The notes: a model not told the origin generated them from the letters alone. 64,000 bases of DNA from JAEVZK01 sp038202925 (GCA_038202925.1 JBBREM010000001.1:26052-90051), one strand, 5' to 3'. Shown: positions 52,382 to 60,875, numbered from the stretch's first letter. Translations and numbers: made by a program.

Positions 52382-53184
52382 CCTACACCCGCAAGACCGT
52401 CGCGCAGGACGTGAAGCTCGCCGGGCTAGGCCTGCATTCCGGCGTCCCTGTAGAGGTCACCATTCGCCCCGGCTCGGAGGGCATCGCCTTTCGCCTCGGC
52501 GCAACCCGCTGGCAGGCGATCCCCGAAAACGTTTCCGACACAACCCGCTGCACTCGGCTGGGCGACATCTCGACGATCGAGCACCTGATGAGCGCCTTCT
52601 GCGGCCTCGAAGTCACCGACGCCGAAGTCGAGCTCTCCGCCGCCGAATTGCCCGCGCTAGATGGAAGTTCGACGCCGTATTCGCAAGCCCTGATGGCGGC
52701 GGGGTTCGAGACCCGGGGGCAGGCTGAGATCGGCCAGCCGTTCAGCCGAGTCTTCCTTCAAGACCTGCCGGTGAAGATCGCCATCAGCAAGGGCGAAGGC
52801 CAGTGGCGCTACGAGTTCCGCCTCGATGACCACTTCCCCGGCGAGCAGGATTACGATTGCCCCGACGTCGTCGCCAGCTATGCAACTCAGATTGCCCCGG
52901 CGCGCACCTTCGCCCTTGCCGAAGAAGTCCCGGCCGTGCTCCAAGCTGGCCTTGCCAAGGGGCTGGACATCGAGAAGGCGCTCATCATTGGCATGGAGGG
53001 CTACAAGAACGAGCCACGATTCCCTGACGAGCCGGCGCGGCACAAGTTGCTCGACCTCATGGGCGATCTCTACCTCGCCGGCGTGCCCGCCCGGCTCCTC
53101 AATGTGGTGGCGGAGCGGTCCGGCCACCGCACGAACGTCGAAGCCGCGCGGATGCTGCACGAGGCGGTGACCCATGTCACTTGA
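52378..53184 (+). CDS. lpxC: UDP-3-O-acyl-N-acetylglucosamine deacetylase
   Basis: 268 aa, shorter than the ~305 aa of E. coli. It begins TYTRKTVAQDVKLAGLGLHSG. Zinc ligands can be placed at H69 (TIEHLMSAF), H222 and D226 (RHKLLDLMGDLYLAG), and the catalytic His at H250 (SGHRTNVEAA). It carries out the committed step of lipid A synthesis. The GTG start overlaps the lpxD stop. No fabZ or lpxA follows; the cluster ends here with repeats. Confidence 0.95.
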   Translation: MTYTRKTVAQDVKLAGLGLHSGVPVEVTIRPGSEGIAFRLGATRWQAIPENVSDTTRCTRLGDISTIEHLMSAFCGLEVTDAEVELSAAELPALDGSSTPYSQALMAAGFETRGQAEIGQPFSRVFLQDLPVKIAISKGEGQWRYEFRLDDHFPGEQDYDCPDVVASYATQIAPARTFALAEEVPAVLQAGLAKGLDIEKALIIGMEGYKNEPRFPDEPARHKLLDLMGDLYLAGVPARLLNVVAERSGHRTNVEAARMLHEAVTHVT

Positions 53185-53282
53185 AATGAAGCCCGAAGGT
53201 CAGACTTGCCAAGCGCCCATGATCCATGAGGCAGAACCATTCATTTGCTCCTACGAATGCACCTACAGGGCAGCCGCGCGCC

Positions 53283-53312
53283 CGATCCGTCGGCTTCGCT
53301 CGGGATGACAAT
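53283..53312. repeat. Dispersed CGGCTTCGCTCGGGATGACA repeat (copy 3)
   Basis: GATCCGTCGGCTTCGCTCGG followed by GATGACA. Part of the ~250-bp repeat-filled space after lpxC; 53185-53280 shows nothing else. Confidence 0.5.
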
Positions 53313-53342
53313 TGTGCGCCGTCAGCCCTGACAATTCTCAAT

Positions 53343-53431
53343 GGCGGGGAACATTCCTGTCCCCGACTGGACCGCAGGTCCAACCAAGTGCTCCGGCTCC
53401 GCCGGGGACGGGGGCAGGAATGCCCCCGCCA
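53343..53431. repeat. Dispersed GC-hairpin repeat, double copy D3
   Basis: An inverted copy (GGCGGGGAACATTCCTGTCC) and a direct copy (GGGGGCAGGAATGCCCCC) flank GGACCGCAGGTCC and GCTCCGGCTCCGCCGGGG hairpins. It precedes the convergent WD40 gene end. Confidence 0.6.
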
Positions 53432-53437
53432 CCGCAC

Positions 53438-54406
53438 CTATTTTCCGGCAGCGCGGATGGAGTAGACCTCCAGGTTGTCATCGACACCCGTCGACAGCAT
53501 GAACCGGCCATCGGCCGTGAACGCCAGGGGAGCCCCAACGGCGCCCTGATCAGGCAAATCGGCGACCTTCTGGAAGTTCGTCGTGTCCCAAACCTTCACC
53601 GTGCGATCGGAAGAGGATGTCGCCATCCAGCGCCCACCCGGCGAGAACTCGGCCCGCACGACCCAGTCGGCATGTCCCCGGAATGTGCCAAGACGCTTGA
53701 ACGTCTTCGTATCCCAGAGCACGGCGCTGCTGTCGTTGGCGGCGGTCACCGCGCGGGTCCCAGCCGGATTCCAATCGTCGTCGAGCACGCCGTGCGGCTG
53801 GCCTCCGAGGTTGGTAAACGTGAGGAAGTTCATGACGTGCGCTCCGGCACCGGTGACCCGGTAGATGCGCGCGCCGCCTGCTAGCGTGCCCGCGAGTAGA
53901 GCGTCCGTCTTGGGATTAAACTTCGCGCTGTATAGGTTTGCGCCTTTGCCGAGAATCTCGGCGACCTTCTTGCCGCTGGAGACGTTCCAGACGTTGACCA
54001 CATCATCCTTGCCGGTCGACGCGAGCATGGTGCGTGAGCTATTGAAGCTCAAGTTCTGAATCCCGCGGATATGGCCGATGATCGTCTTCATCCGCTCGCC
54101 GGTTAGTGCGTTCCAGATGATGATCCGGGCGGATTCGTCGCCGGTGGCGATGAAGGTGCCGTCATGGCTCCATGCGATCGCGTAGGGCGGCTGCGGATGG
54201 CCCTTCAAGACCCGAAGCGTCTGTCGAGTTGCCGCATCGATGATGCGCACCTCGTTGTTCTCCAAGGCGACCGCCACGCGCGAGCCGCTGGGGGCTGCCG
54301 CGTAGGCGAGCGGGTGGATTCCCTCGAGCTTCTTGATGAGTGAAACCGAAATCGGCGCGAGCGGCTTATGGCCGAGCATCGCGGCTGCAATTGCTAGGGT
54401 TATCAA
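53438..54406 (-). CDS. WD40-repeat protein, exported
   Basis: 322 aa with a weak N-terminal signal (ITLAIAAAMLGHKPLAP). Six to seven WD40 blades are visible, e.g. YAIAWSHDGTFIATGDES, NLSFNSSRTMLASTGKDD, VRAEFSPGGRWMATSSSD, each ending with a W-D/W-N dipeptide (VKVWDTTN, VNVWNVSS). A beta-propeller scaffold; partner unknown. TTG 54406 follows GGAGGAA by 8 bases. Confidence 0.8.
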   Translation of the reverse strand: MITLAIAAAMLGHKPLAPISVSLIKKLEGIHPLAYAAAPSGSRVAVALENNEVRIIDAATRQTLRVLKGHPQPPYAIAWSHDGTFIATGDESARIIIWNALTGERMKTIIGHIRGIQNLSFNSSRTMLASTGKDDVVNVWNVSSGKKVAEILGKGANLYSAKFNPKTDALLAGTLAGGARIYRVTGAGAHVMNFLTFTNLGGQPHGVLDDDWNPAGTRAVTAANDSSAVLWDTKTFKRLGTFRGHADWVVRAEFSPGGRWMATSSSDRTVKVWDTTNFQKVADLPDQGAVGAPLAFTADGRFMLSTGVDDNLEVYSIRAAGK

Positions 54407-54515
54407 GTGAGTGTTCCTCCATGAACCATAGTGGTAATTACCTTAACCTGTGGCCCTCAACGGTATATGACGCCTTTGGGAGGGCTGGGGTTGTGCAAGA
54501 ATCCGCTTCAGAGGC

Positions 54516-56729
54516 ATGGAAGGCTCGCAACATCTGCTCGTTCAGAACTGGACGATCGACTATGGCAACGGCCAAGTTGAACCTGTTTCGGTCCCTCATG
54601 CATGGCGTCAGGACGTGCCGGTCGACTTCGAAGGGCCGGTCATTTACAGGGCCGAACTGGAGATTCCGCGCAAGTCGGCGGCGCTGCGGTTTCATGGCGT
54701 CAGCTATCGGGCCGAGGTTCTGATCGACGGCAATCTCGTCGCCGCGCATGAGGGCATTTGGGATGCGTTCGATGTGCCGCTCGATGCCTATCTCGGCAAG
54801 CGAGTCAGTCTCGAGGTTCGGGTTACAAAGAATGGCGGCGGGAGCTTCCCCGTGCGGGATGTGGCGAGCGGCTTTCTGCCCTACGTCTTCCACACCTTCG
54901 GCGGGATTTTCCGCGAAGTAGAGCTTGTGGAGGCTCCGCCTTTGGGCGCTGTGCCGGTTAGTCGTGTTGCGGTGGACGGCTCGCGCATCTTCATCGATGG
55001 CAAGCCTTTCTATATGCGCGGGCTGCTGCATTGGGGCTGGTATCCGGAACTGGGGCATCCGAATCCGCCCGAGGAAACAATCCGGGCCGAGGTGCAGACG
55101 GCGAAGGCGCTGGGCTTCAATCTGATCAAGTTCTGCCTCTGGGTTCCGCCGCACCGGTATCTACAGATTCTCCGCGGAGAAGGAATGGAGGCGTGGATGG
55201 AGCTTCCGCTTTGGAATCCCAATCCGGAGCGGCTGCCGCAAATCCGCGAAGAGCTGGATCGGATCGTGCGGCAATATCGCGGGCACGACAATATCGTCTG
55301 CTGGACAATCGGCTGCGAGCTCGGCGCGTGCGCGCCGGCTGAAGTGCGCAAGCACTTGGTGCAGATGGTGAAGAACCTGACCGGATGTCCGCTGGTGCGG
55401 GACGATTCGGGCGGGGCTGAGATGTATGGCGGCGACCTTCGCGAGTTTGGCGACTTCGACGACTTCCATCCTTACTGCGATCTGCCCTTCTATCCGCCGG
55501 TGCTCGATTCGTTGGCCCCGGGCCCTCGCATTCGTCGGCCCGTGCTGCTGGGCGAGTTCAATGATGTCGACGCGCATCGCGATCTGGCGCGGCTGGCGGA
55601 CGATATGCCGTTTTGGGGCAGCAACCTGAGCGAGCTGAACGCGCAGGGCGTGCGGTGGCAGTGCGACCTGCCGCGCGTGCTGGGCAGCAGCCGGTTCGCC
55701 GACGAGCCACGCAAGCATGGACATACGGAGCTGATGGAAAGCTCCCGACGCAAGGCGCTGTTCATCCGCAAGCTCGTGTGCGAGCAGGTCCGGGCTCGCG
55801 AGGCGTTCGGCGGCTACGTGGTCACCGGCATGCGCGATACGCCGATCAGCTCGGCGGGAATGTTTGACGACTGGGGCGACATGCGGTTCTCGGCTGACGA
55901 GTGCGCGGCTTGGAACGCGCCGGAGGTGCTGTTCCTTATCCCGATTCGGCGTCCGCCGTGGGTGAACGGCGGGAACCGGGCCGGGTGGGCCGATCTGTTT
56001 AACTACTTCGCCGGGCAAGTTGTATTTCGCGTTGGCTTGGCGAGCGAGGCGGGCGTCTCGGGCGGGCTGCCTTGGGCCATTCGCGACGAAGGCGGGGCCG
56101 TGGTCGCCGAGGGCGCGGAACCCTCGGTTCTGGGCTCAGAACCTCATCAGGTCGCCGAGATTGTATGGCAGGGCGAGCCGGGGTCTTATGTGCTCGAGTG
56201 CGAGCTTGGCGCCATTCGCAATGCGTGGCCGTTCAATGTCGTCGCCCCCTACGAGAAGGGCGAGTTTGCCTCGTGCAGCCTCACCGATCCGGGCGGGCTG
56301 TTCGAGGGCGTGGTGTGCTCGGGCGAGGGGCATCACATCGCGACCCGGCAGCCGGTCGGCTTGCCGCTGAACCATGGCGCGATCGTCTTCCTGACCGACG
56401 AGCATACGGCCCCGATGCCGTTCTGGCGCGAGGCGGCGTACCAGTTCGACCCCGACGCGTGCGGCCTCACGGAGCGGTGGGAGAAGCTGCTGGCGGTCTC
56501 GCCTGATCGGGCGATTGATCCCGCAATCCTCCCCGCCGATGCAACGATCATGATCAACCGGATCGACACCCGCACCTACGCAGAGCATCCCATCCTCTCG
56601 CGGGCCGGGAACACGATCTATACGACCTTGCGGCCGTTTGGCGGGCTCGGGATCCAGCCTCAGGGCGTGGCGCGGAACCCGGCGGGGACGGAGCTGCTCA
56701 GGCGCCTGCTACGAAGTTTTGGTGCGTAG
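54516..56729 (+). CDS. Glycoside hydrolase family 2-like protein
   Basis: 737 aa. The N-terminal jelly-roll (VIYRAELEIPRKSAALRF ... WDAFDVPLDAYLGKRVSLEV) is the GH2 sugar-binding domain. The TIM barrel starts KPFYMRGLLHWGWYPELG; the acid/base Glu lies in CWTIGCELGA and the nucleophile Glu in PVLLGEFNDVD. The usual middle Ig-like domain is short. Without a signal peptide it should act in the cytosol on beta-galactosides, -mannosides or -glucuronides. Divergent from the WD40 gene (109 bp between starts) and overlapping the next gene tail-to-tail by 32 bp. Confidence 0.82.
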   Translation: MEGSQHLLVQNWTIDYGNGQVEPVSVPHAWRQDVPVDFEGPVIYRAELEIPRKSAALRFHGVSYRAEVLIDGNLVAAHEGIWDAFDVPLDAYLGKRVSLEVRVTKNGGGSFPVRDVASGFLPYVFHTFGGIFREVELVEAPPLGAVPVSRVAVDGSRIFIDGKPFYMRGLLHWGWYPELGHPNPPEETIRAEVQTAKALGFNLIKFCLWVPPHRYLQILRGEGMEAWMELPLWNPNPERLPQIREELDRIVRQYRGHDNIVCWTIGCELGACAPAEVRKHLVQMVKNLTGCPLVRDDSGGAEMYGGDLREFGDFDDFHPYCDLPFYPPVLDSLAPGPRIRRPVLLGEFNDVDAHRDLARLADDMPFWGSNLSELNAQGVRWQCDLPRVLGSSRFADEPRKHGHTELMESSRRKALFIRKLVCEQVRAREAFGGYVVTGMRDTPISSAGMFDDWGDMRFSADECAAWNAPEVLFLIPIRRPPWVNGGNRAGWADLFNYFAGQVVFRVGLASEAGVSGGLPWAIRDEGGAVVAEGAEPSVLGSEPHQVAEIVWQGEPGSYVLECELGAIRNAWPFNVVAPYEKGEFASCSLTDPGGLFEGVVCSGEGHHIATRQPVGLPLNHGAIVFLTDEHTAPMPFWREAAYQFDPDACGLTERWEKLLAVSPDRAIDPAILPADATIMINRIDTRTYAEHPILSRAGNTIYTTLRPFGGLGIQPQGVARNPAGTELLRRLLRSFGA

Positions 56730-57276
56730 GCGTATCTTGCCGCTGCGCAGCCCCCGCGGATTCGGTGATGTGGAACCAAATATCTTCAGGCGAGAGTTCG
56801 AGCACGCTCATCGGGATGAGGATCGGCGCGTCGAAGATGGTGTTTTGGAATCGCATGACCGCGCCCTTCACCTCTTCCTGGCTGTCCAGATAGGTACGCA
56901 CCTCGTCGGGGCGCACGCAGAGGAACTGCATCCAGCTCGGGCCCCTCAGCCACACGCGCTCCATCTCGCGCCACTTGACGCGTCCGGCGCAGACCGGGGA
57001 GACGTTGTCGTAGAGGCCGATCTCGTCGATGATTAGGGCCGGCTCATCGTTGGTGCGACGCTTGAGCGCCCAATAGAGGATCCAGCCGAAGACGGCCATG
57101 CCGATGAGGCCGACGGGGAGGATGATGAGATGGCTCGCCCCGCCATAGCCGAGCGAAAGGGCGGCGATCCACATCCAAAACGCCGCCCCAACAGCAGCAA
57201 AAGCCGCCACCACCGCCAGCCCCTGCCGCTTCGGCTGGACCACGGTGCGATTCAGGATTTCAGGATCCACTCTCAT
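56698..57276 (-). CDS. Membrane protein, STM3941-like
   Basis: 192 aa. Two N-terminal helices (LAVVAAFAAVGAAFWMWIA, LIILPVGLIGMAVFGWILYW) and a soluble domain with PALIIDEIGLYDNVS, VKWREMERVWL and IPMSVLELSPEDIW. The pattern 'hydrophobic pair, then pALiID-xGl, then I-W-eI' resembles STM3941-type proteins of unknown role. Its stop lies inside the 3' end of the GH2 gene. Confidence 0.6.
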   Translation of the reverse strand: MRVDPEILNRTVVQPKRQGLAVVAAFAAVGAAFWMWIAALSLGYGGASHLIILPVGLIGMAVFGWILYWALKRRTNDEPALIIDEIGLYDNVSPVCAGRVKWREMERVWLRGPSWMQFLCVRPDEVRTYLDSQEEVKGAVMRFQNTIFDAPILIPMSVLELSPEDIWFHITESAGAAQRQDTPTHQNFVAGA

Positions 57277-57435
57277 CCCCTTCGTTTGACCTCTCCACTT
57301 TGGTGACGGTTCGGCATCCCCACTTGATAGTCCGGTACATCGAGAAGCGGGGCTTCCTCACCCTCGACTGGAGGGGCAAGGGAGGTGTGCAAAGCCACGG
57401 AGACGGCCTTGAATGCCTCAGCAGCCCCGCTACTG

Positions 57436-59124
57436 TTAAATCCCTAGCTTTGGCCAGAGGGCGTCGATCTTTTGCTTTACGTCCTCCGACATTTTGATGA
57501 GCTTGGGATAGGGGCGGGAGAAGCCGTTTTCTCCGGGGAGTTTGTGGGTGCAGTCGAAGCCGATCTTGCCTCCGAACCCCATCTCGATGCTCGCGTGGTC
57601 GAGTTGGTCGACGGGGCCTTTGCTTAAGAGGGTGTCGCGGCCCGGATCGGTGTTGGCTCCGATGCGGAACAGGACCTCGCCGAAATCCTGCACGTTGCAG
57701 TCTTCATCGAACACGAACACGAACTTGGTGAAGGCGAGGCCGCCGAGGCCCCATATCGCGTTCATCACCTTGTAAGCGTGGCCGGGATATTTCTTCTTGA
57801 TCGAGACGAACGCGACGTTGTGGAAGCAGGCCTCGACGGGGAGGTTCATGTCGACGATCTCGGGCACGCTGAGACGGATCAGCGGCAGGAAGATGCGCTC
57901 CACCGCCTTGCCCATCCAGCCATCCTCCATGGGCGGGATGCCGACGATGGTGGCGGGATAGACGGCGCTCTTGCGCTGGGTGACGGCGGTGACGTGGAAG
58001 ACGGGGAACTGATCGGCGAGGGAGTAGTAGCCGGTGTGATCCCCAAAGGGCCCCTCCAGCCGCCGCTCGGCGGGGTCGACATAGCCCTCCAGGATGATCT
58101 CGGCATCTGCGGGGACCATGAGATCGACAGTCTTGGCCTTGACCATCCGCACGCTCTCACGGCGCAGGAATCCCGCGAAGAGCATCTCATCGATGCCCGG
58201 CGGGAGGGGGGCGATGGCGGCGAAGGTGAGGGCGGGGTCTCCGCCGAGGGCCACGGCAATTTGGAATTTTGAATTTGGAATTTTGAATTTGGGATCTTGG
58301 AATTTGGACTCGCCTGGCGCTACTTGGGCGTTGTCTTCTTTCATTCCAAATTCCAAATTCGAAATTCCAAATTTCCCCTGCTCTTCCATGTGCCTCATCC
58401 CGGTCTTGTGCATTTGCCAGTGCATGCCGCAGGTGTTGCGGTCGTAGAGCTGGATTCGGTACATGCCGACGTTGCGCTTGCCGGTGGTTGGGTCGTGGGT
58501 GAAGACCAGGGGGAGGGTGATGAAGGGGCCGCCGTCTTCTGGCCAGCAGGTGAGGATGGGGAGCTTGGTGAGGTCCACCTCATCGCCCTGCATGACGATC
58601 TCCTGGCTCTGGGCATCCTTGACCTCTTTGGGGGGCGCGCCTTTGAGCTCTTTGAGGACTTCAAAGCCCTTTTTAATAGCGTCGATCTTGCCCTTGGGGA
58701 TCTCGGGCTTGAGGAGGTGCTCGATGCGCTGGGCGTGCTCTTCGAAGTCCTCGACGCCGAGGGCGAGGGACATGCGGCGGCGGGTGCCCATGGTGTTTAT
58801 TGCCACCGGGAAGGCGAAGGATTGCGCCTCGGCGGATCTCCCTCCCCCAGCCCCCTCCCTCAGAGACAAACCACTCTGAGGGAGGGGGCTCGCCCCGCCA
58901 TGAATGCTTGGATGGCCCATTACTGCGCTGTTGGGGTCGGGGGTGGTTAGGCGGTGCGGGGGGCCTTGGACGCTTTCGAAGAGGAGGGCGGGGCCGCCGG
59001 CCTTCATGACGCGGTCGGCGATTTCGGTGATCTCGAGGTTGGGGGAGACGGGCTCGGTGATGCGCTTGAGCTCGCCCTTGCTCTCGAGAACTTCGAGGAA
59101 GTGCTGGAAATCGCGATAAGCCAT
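57436..59124 (-). CDS. UbiD-family decarboxylase with two repeat insertions
   Basis: 562 aa; family members are about 480. The start MAYRDFQHFLEVLESKGELK, the INTMGTRRRMSLALG region, CGMHWQMHKTG, AVALGGDPALTF, GPFGDHTGYYS and CFHNVAFVSIKKKYPGHA are typical of the prFMN-dependent UbiD family (menaquinone, ubiquinone or aromatic-acid decarboxylases). Two segments do not fit: about residues 60-100 (nt 58816-58950) and about 247-290 (nt 58257-58375). Both are repeat sequence kept in frame. Whether the protein is active is open. Possible link to the futalosine route with mqnA. Confidence 0.82.
   Translation of the reverse strand: MAYRDFQHFLEVLESKGELKRITEPVSPNLEITEIADRVMKAGGPALLFESVQGPPHRLTTPDPNSAVMGHPSIHGGASPLPQSGLSLREGAGGGRSAEAQSFAFPVAINTMGTRRRMSLALGVEDFEEHAQRIEHLLKPEIPKGKIDAIKKGFEVLKELKGAPPKEVKDAQSQEIVMQGDEVDLTKLPILTCWPEDGGPFITLPLVFTHDPTTGKRNVGMYRIQLYDRNTCGMHWQMHKTGMRHMEEQGKFGISNLEFGMKEDNAQVAPGESKFQDPKFKIPNSKFQIAVALGGDPALTFAAIAPLPPGIDEMLFAGFLRRESVRMVKAKTVDLMVPADAEIILEGYVDPAERRLEGPFGDHTGYYSLADQFPVFHVTAVTQRKSAVYPATIVGIPPMEDGWMGKAVERIFLPLIRLSVPEIVDMNLPVEACFHNVAFVSIKKKYPGHAYKVMNAIWGLGGLAFTKFVFVFDEDCNVQDFGEVLFRIGANTDPGRDTLLSKGPVDQLDHASIEMGFGGKIGFDCTHKLPGENGFSRPYPKLIKMSEDVKQKIDALWPKLGI
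58257..58375. repeat. Heptamer inverted pair inside the UbiD-family gene
   Basis: GGAATTTTGAATTTGG units on the left and CCAAATTCCAAATTCG units on the right, about 55 bp apart, can pair with each other. The array is read in frame as GKFGISNLEFGMKE ... FKIPNSKFQI in the protein, the same SKFQIPN heptapeptide that the recX-upstream array could encode. Confidence 0.85.
58849..58890. repeat. Perfect 17-bp palindromic repeat inside the UbiD-family gene
   Basis: AGCCCCCTCCCTCAGAG (58849-58865) and CTCTGAGGGAGGGGGCT (58874-58890) are exact inverses with an 8-base loop. The surrounding ~130 bp encode a low-complexity loop (PLPQSGLSLREGAGGGRSAE) absent from the family. Confidence 0.85.
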
Positions 59125-59235
59125 GTGCGGCTAGAGTCTACGCTGTTGCGCAAGGAACCCGGGCTACTGCCATGTTGTCTCATCAAGTAGGACGCGCGAT
59201 ATAAAATCGCGATAACCAGCTCAGGAGAGAGGACT

Positions 59236-59751
59236 ATGAATTTCAAGACAGGCATTACGAGTATTTGTATGTTGGCGGCGCTGGTGGGCAGCGCGATGGC
59301 GGCAATGACGGTGCCGAAGGGCACGGCGGTCAGCCTCGTGTTCGACCAGGCGGTCAGCTCGAAGACCGCGCATAGCGGCGACAAGATCATGCTGCACGTG
59401 GGCCAAGACGTGATGGTGAACGGGAAGACGATCATTAAAGCAGGCACGAAGGCTTCGGCGGTTGTGACCGAAGTGCACGGCCGCGGTCGATTCGGCAAGA
59501 ACGGCCAGCTCAAGGTGTCGATCAACCCAATCATGGTGAACGGCGCGGCGGTGACGCTCCAGCCGCGGCAGAAGGGTGCGATGGTCGGCGGAACGCGCGG
59601 CGCGCAGACGGCGGCGGTCTCCGGCGCGGGGCTGATCGTGCTCGGTCCGATCGGACTGGGCGCAGGCTACTTTGTGGTCGGCAAGCAGGTGAACGTGAAG
59701 GTCGGCGATCCGCTCGAGACGGAAGTCTCGAAAGACGTTCGGGTTCGCTAG
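59236..59751 (+). CDS. Small secreted protein, unknown function
   Basis: 171 aa. Signal peptide (ITSICMLAALVGSAMA), then beta-rich sequence (TVPKGTAVSLVFDQAVSS, DVMVNGKTIIKAGTKASAVV) and a Gly-rich hydrophobic stretch (GAGLIVLGPIGLGAGYFVVG) near the C-terminus. The early part resembles 'TrbI/pilus-like' or OmpA-associated beta domains only loosely; I do not assign a family. Good ribosome site CAGGAGAGAGG. A strong terminator follows. Confidence 0.7.
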   Translation: MNFKTGITSICMLAALVGSAMAAMTVPKGTAVSLVFDQAVSSKTAHSGDKIMLHVGQDVMVNGKTIIKAGTKASAVVTEVHGRGRFGKNGQLKVSINPIMVNGAAVTLQPRQKGAMVGGTRGAQTAAVSGAGLIVLGPIGLGAGYFVVGKQVNVKVGDPLETEVSKDVRVR

Positions 59752-59765
59752 GTTCGCTTTTCGCG

Positions 59766-59797
59766 GGGCGGCGGCTTTTGGCCGCCGCCCTTTTTTT
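59766..59797 (+). terminator. Strong intrinsic terminator
   Basis: GGGCGGCGGC and GCCGCCGCCC form a perfect 10-bp stem with loop TTTTG, followed by seven T. It lies 15 bp after the secreted-protein stop. Confidence 0.93.
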
Positions 59798-59804
59798 GCG
59801 TGGA

Positions 59805-59934
59805 TTGTCATCCTGGAACTGCGCGAGGCACGAGCGCGAGTGAAAGGATCCGACACTGGAGCCGGGTGTTTGTGGGCAATGCGCGACTCCAGGTAGATCC
59901 TTTCAGTTCACCAGCTCACTTTTCAGGATGACAA
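59805..59934. repeat. ~130-bp inverted-repeat element, copy A4
   Basis: Starts TTGTCATCCTGGAACTGCGC, contains GAGCGCGAGTGAAAGGATCC and GATCCTTTCAGTTCACC, ends CACTTTTCAGGATGACAA. Best-preserved copy. It lies between the terminator and thyX. Confidence 0.8.
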
Positions 59935-59982
59935 ATAAACTCGGTGGCGTTCGGACGGCTTGTTGCGTCGCATACTATTGCT

Positions 59983-60864
59983 ATGGCCCGCGCGGTTGTT
60001 CCCGAAGCAGAAGCGCTCTTGGATCAGGAGATCAAGGTTCTCGATAAAGGCTTCGTGCGCCTTGTCGACTATATGGGCGGGGATGAGCGGATTGTGCAGT
60101 CGGCCCGCGTCAGCTATGCCGGCGGGACGAAGACGGTCCGCGAGGACAAGGGGCTCATCAACTATCTGATGCGCAACTGGCACACCAGCCCGTTCGAGCA
60201 GGTGCAGCTCACCTTTCATTGCAAAATGCCGATCTTCGTGGCGCGGCAGTGGGTGCGGCACCGGACGGCTCGGCTCAACGAGATATCGGGGCGCTACTCG
60301 ATCATGCGGGACGAGTTTTATGTGCCTGATCAGAGTGAGGTCCGCTACCAGAGCGTGAGCAACAAGCAGGGGCGGAGCGATGAGGCGTTGACGCCCGATC
60401 AGGCGGCGGCGGTGATCCGGCTCTTCGAGGATGAGCAGCGCTCGATCTACTCGAACTATAACGATCTGCTCGAAAAGAACGTGGCGCGCGAACTGGCGCG
60501 GATGAACCTGCCGCTTTCGCTTTACACCGAGTGGTACTGGCAGATCGATCTGCACAACCTCTTTCACTTCCTGCGGCTCCGAATCGACCCGCATGCGCAA
60601 TACGAGATTCGGGTGTATGGGGAGGCGATGGCGCAGTGCGCGAAGGCGGTGGCGCCGTTGGCTTATGGGGCGTTCGAGGAGCATGTGCTGGGCTCGATCT
60701 CGTTCAGTCGTGGGGAATGCGAGGCGCTTGCAGCGATGCTGGATGGGCGCGAGCCTGAGCTGACGGGCCGGGCGTTGACGACGTTTCAGGAGAAGCTGCT
60801 CCGGCTGAACTCGAAGGAGCCTCAGCCGGTGGTCGAGGAGCCGATGCCGGTCGCGTCGGGTTAG
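59983..60864 (+). CDS. thyX: Flavin-dependent thymidylate synthase
   Basis: 293 aa. The ThyX motif RHRTARLNEISGRYS lies at residues 92-106. Also seen: HTSPFEQVQLTFHCKMPIFV and the C-terminal WYWQIDLHNLFHFLRLR. It makes dTMP from dUMP with FAD and methylene-THF. ATG 59983 is preceded by CATACT 6 bases upstream and no Shine-Dalgarno, another candidate leaderless start. priA follows 11 bp later. Confidence 0.96.
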   Translation: MARAVVPEAEALLDQEIKVLDKGFVRLVDYMGGDERIVQSARVSYAGGTKTVREDKGLINYLMRNWHTSPFEQVQLTFHCKMPIFVARQWVRHRTARLNEISGRYSIMRDEFYVPDQSEVRYQSVSNKQGRSDEALTPDQAAAVIRLFEDEQRSIYSNYNDLLEKNVARELARMNLPLSLYTEWYWQIDLHNLFHFLRLRIDPHAQYEIRVYGEAMAQCAKAVAPLAYGAFEEHVLGSISFSRGECEALAAMLDGREPELTGRALTTFQEKLLRLNSKEPQPVVEEPMPVASG

Positions 60865-60875
60865 CTTGTAATCCG

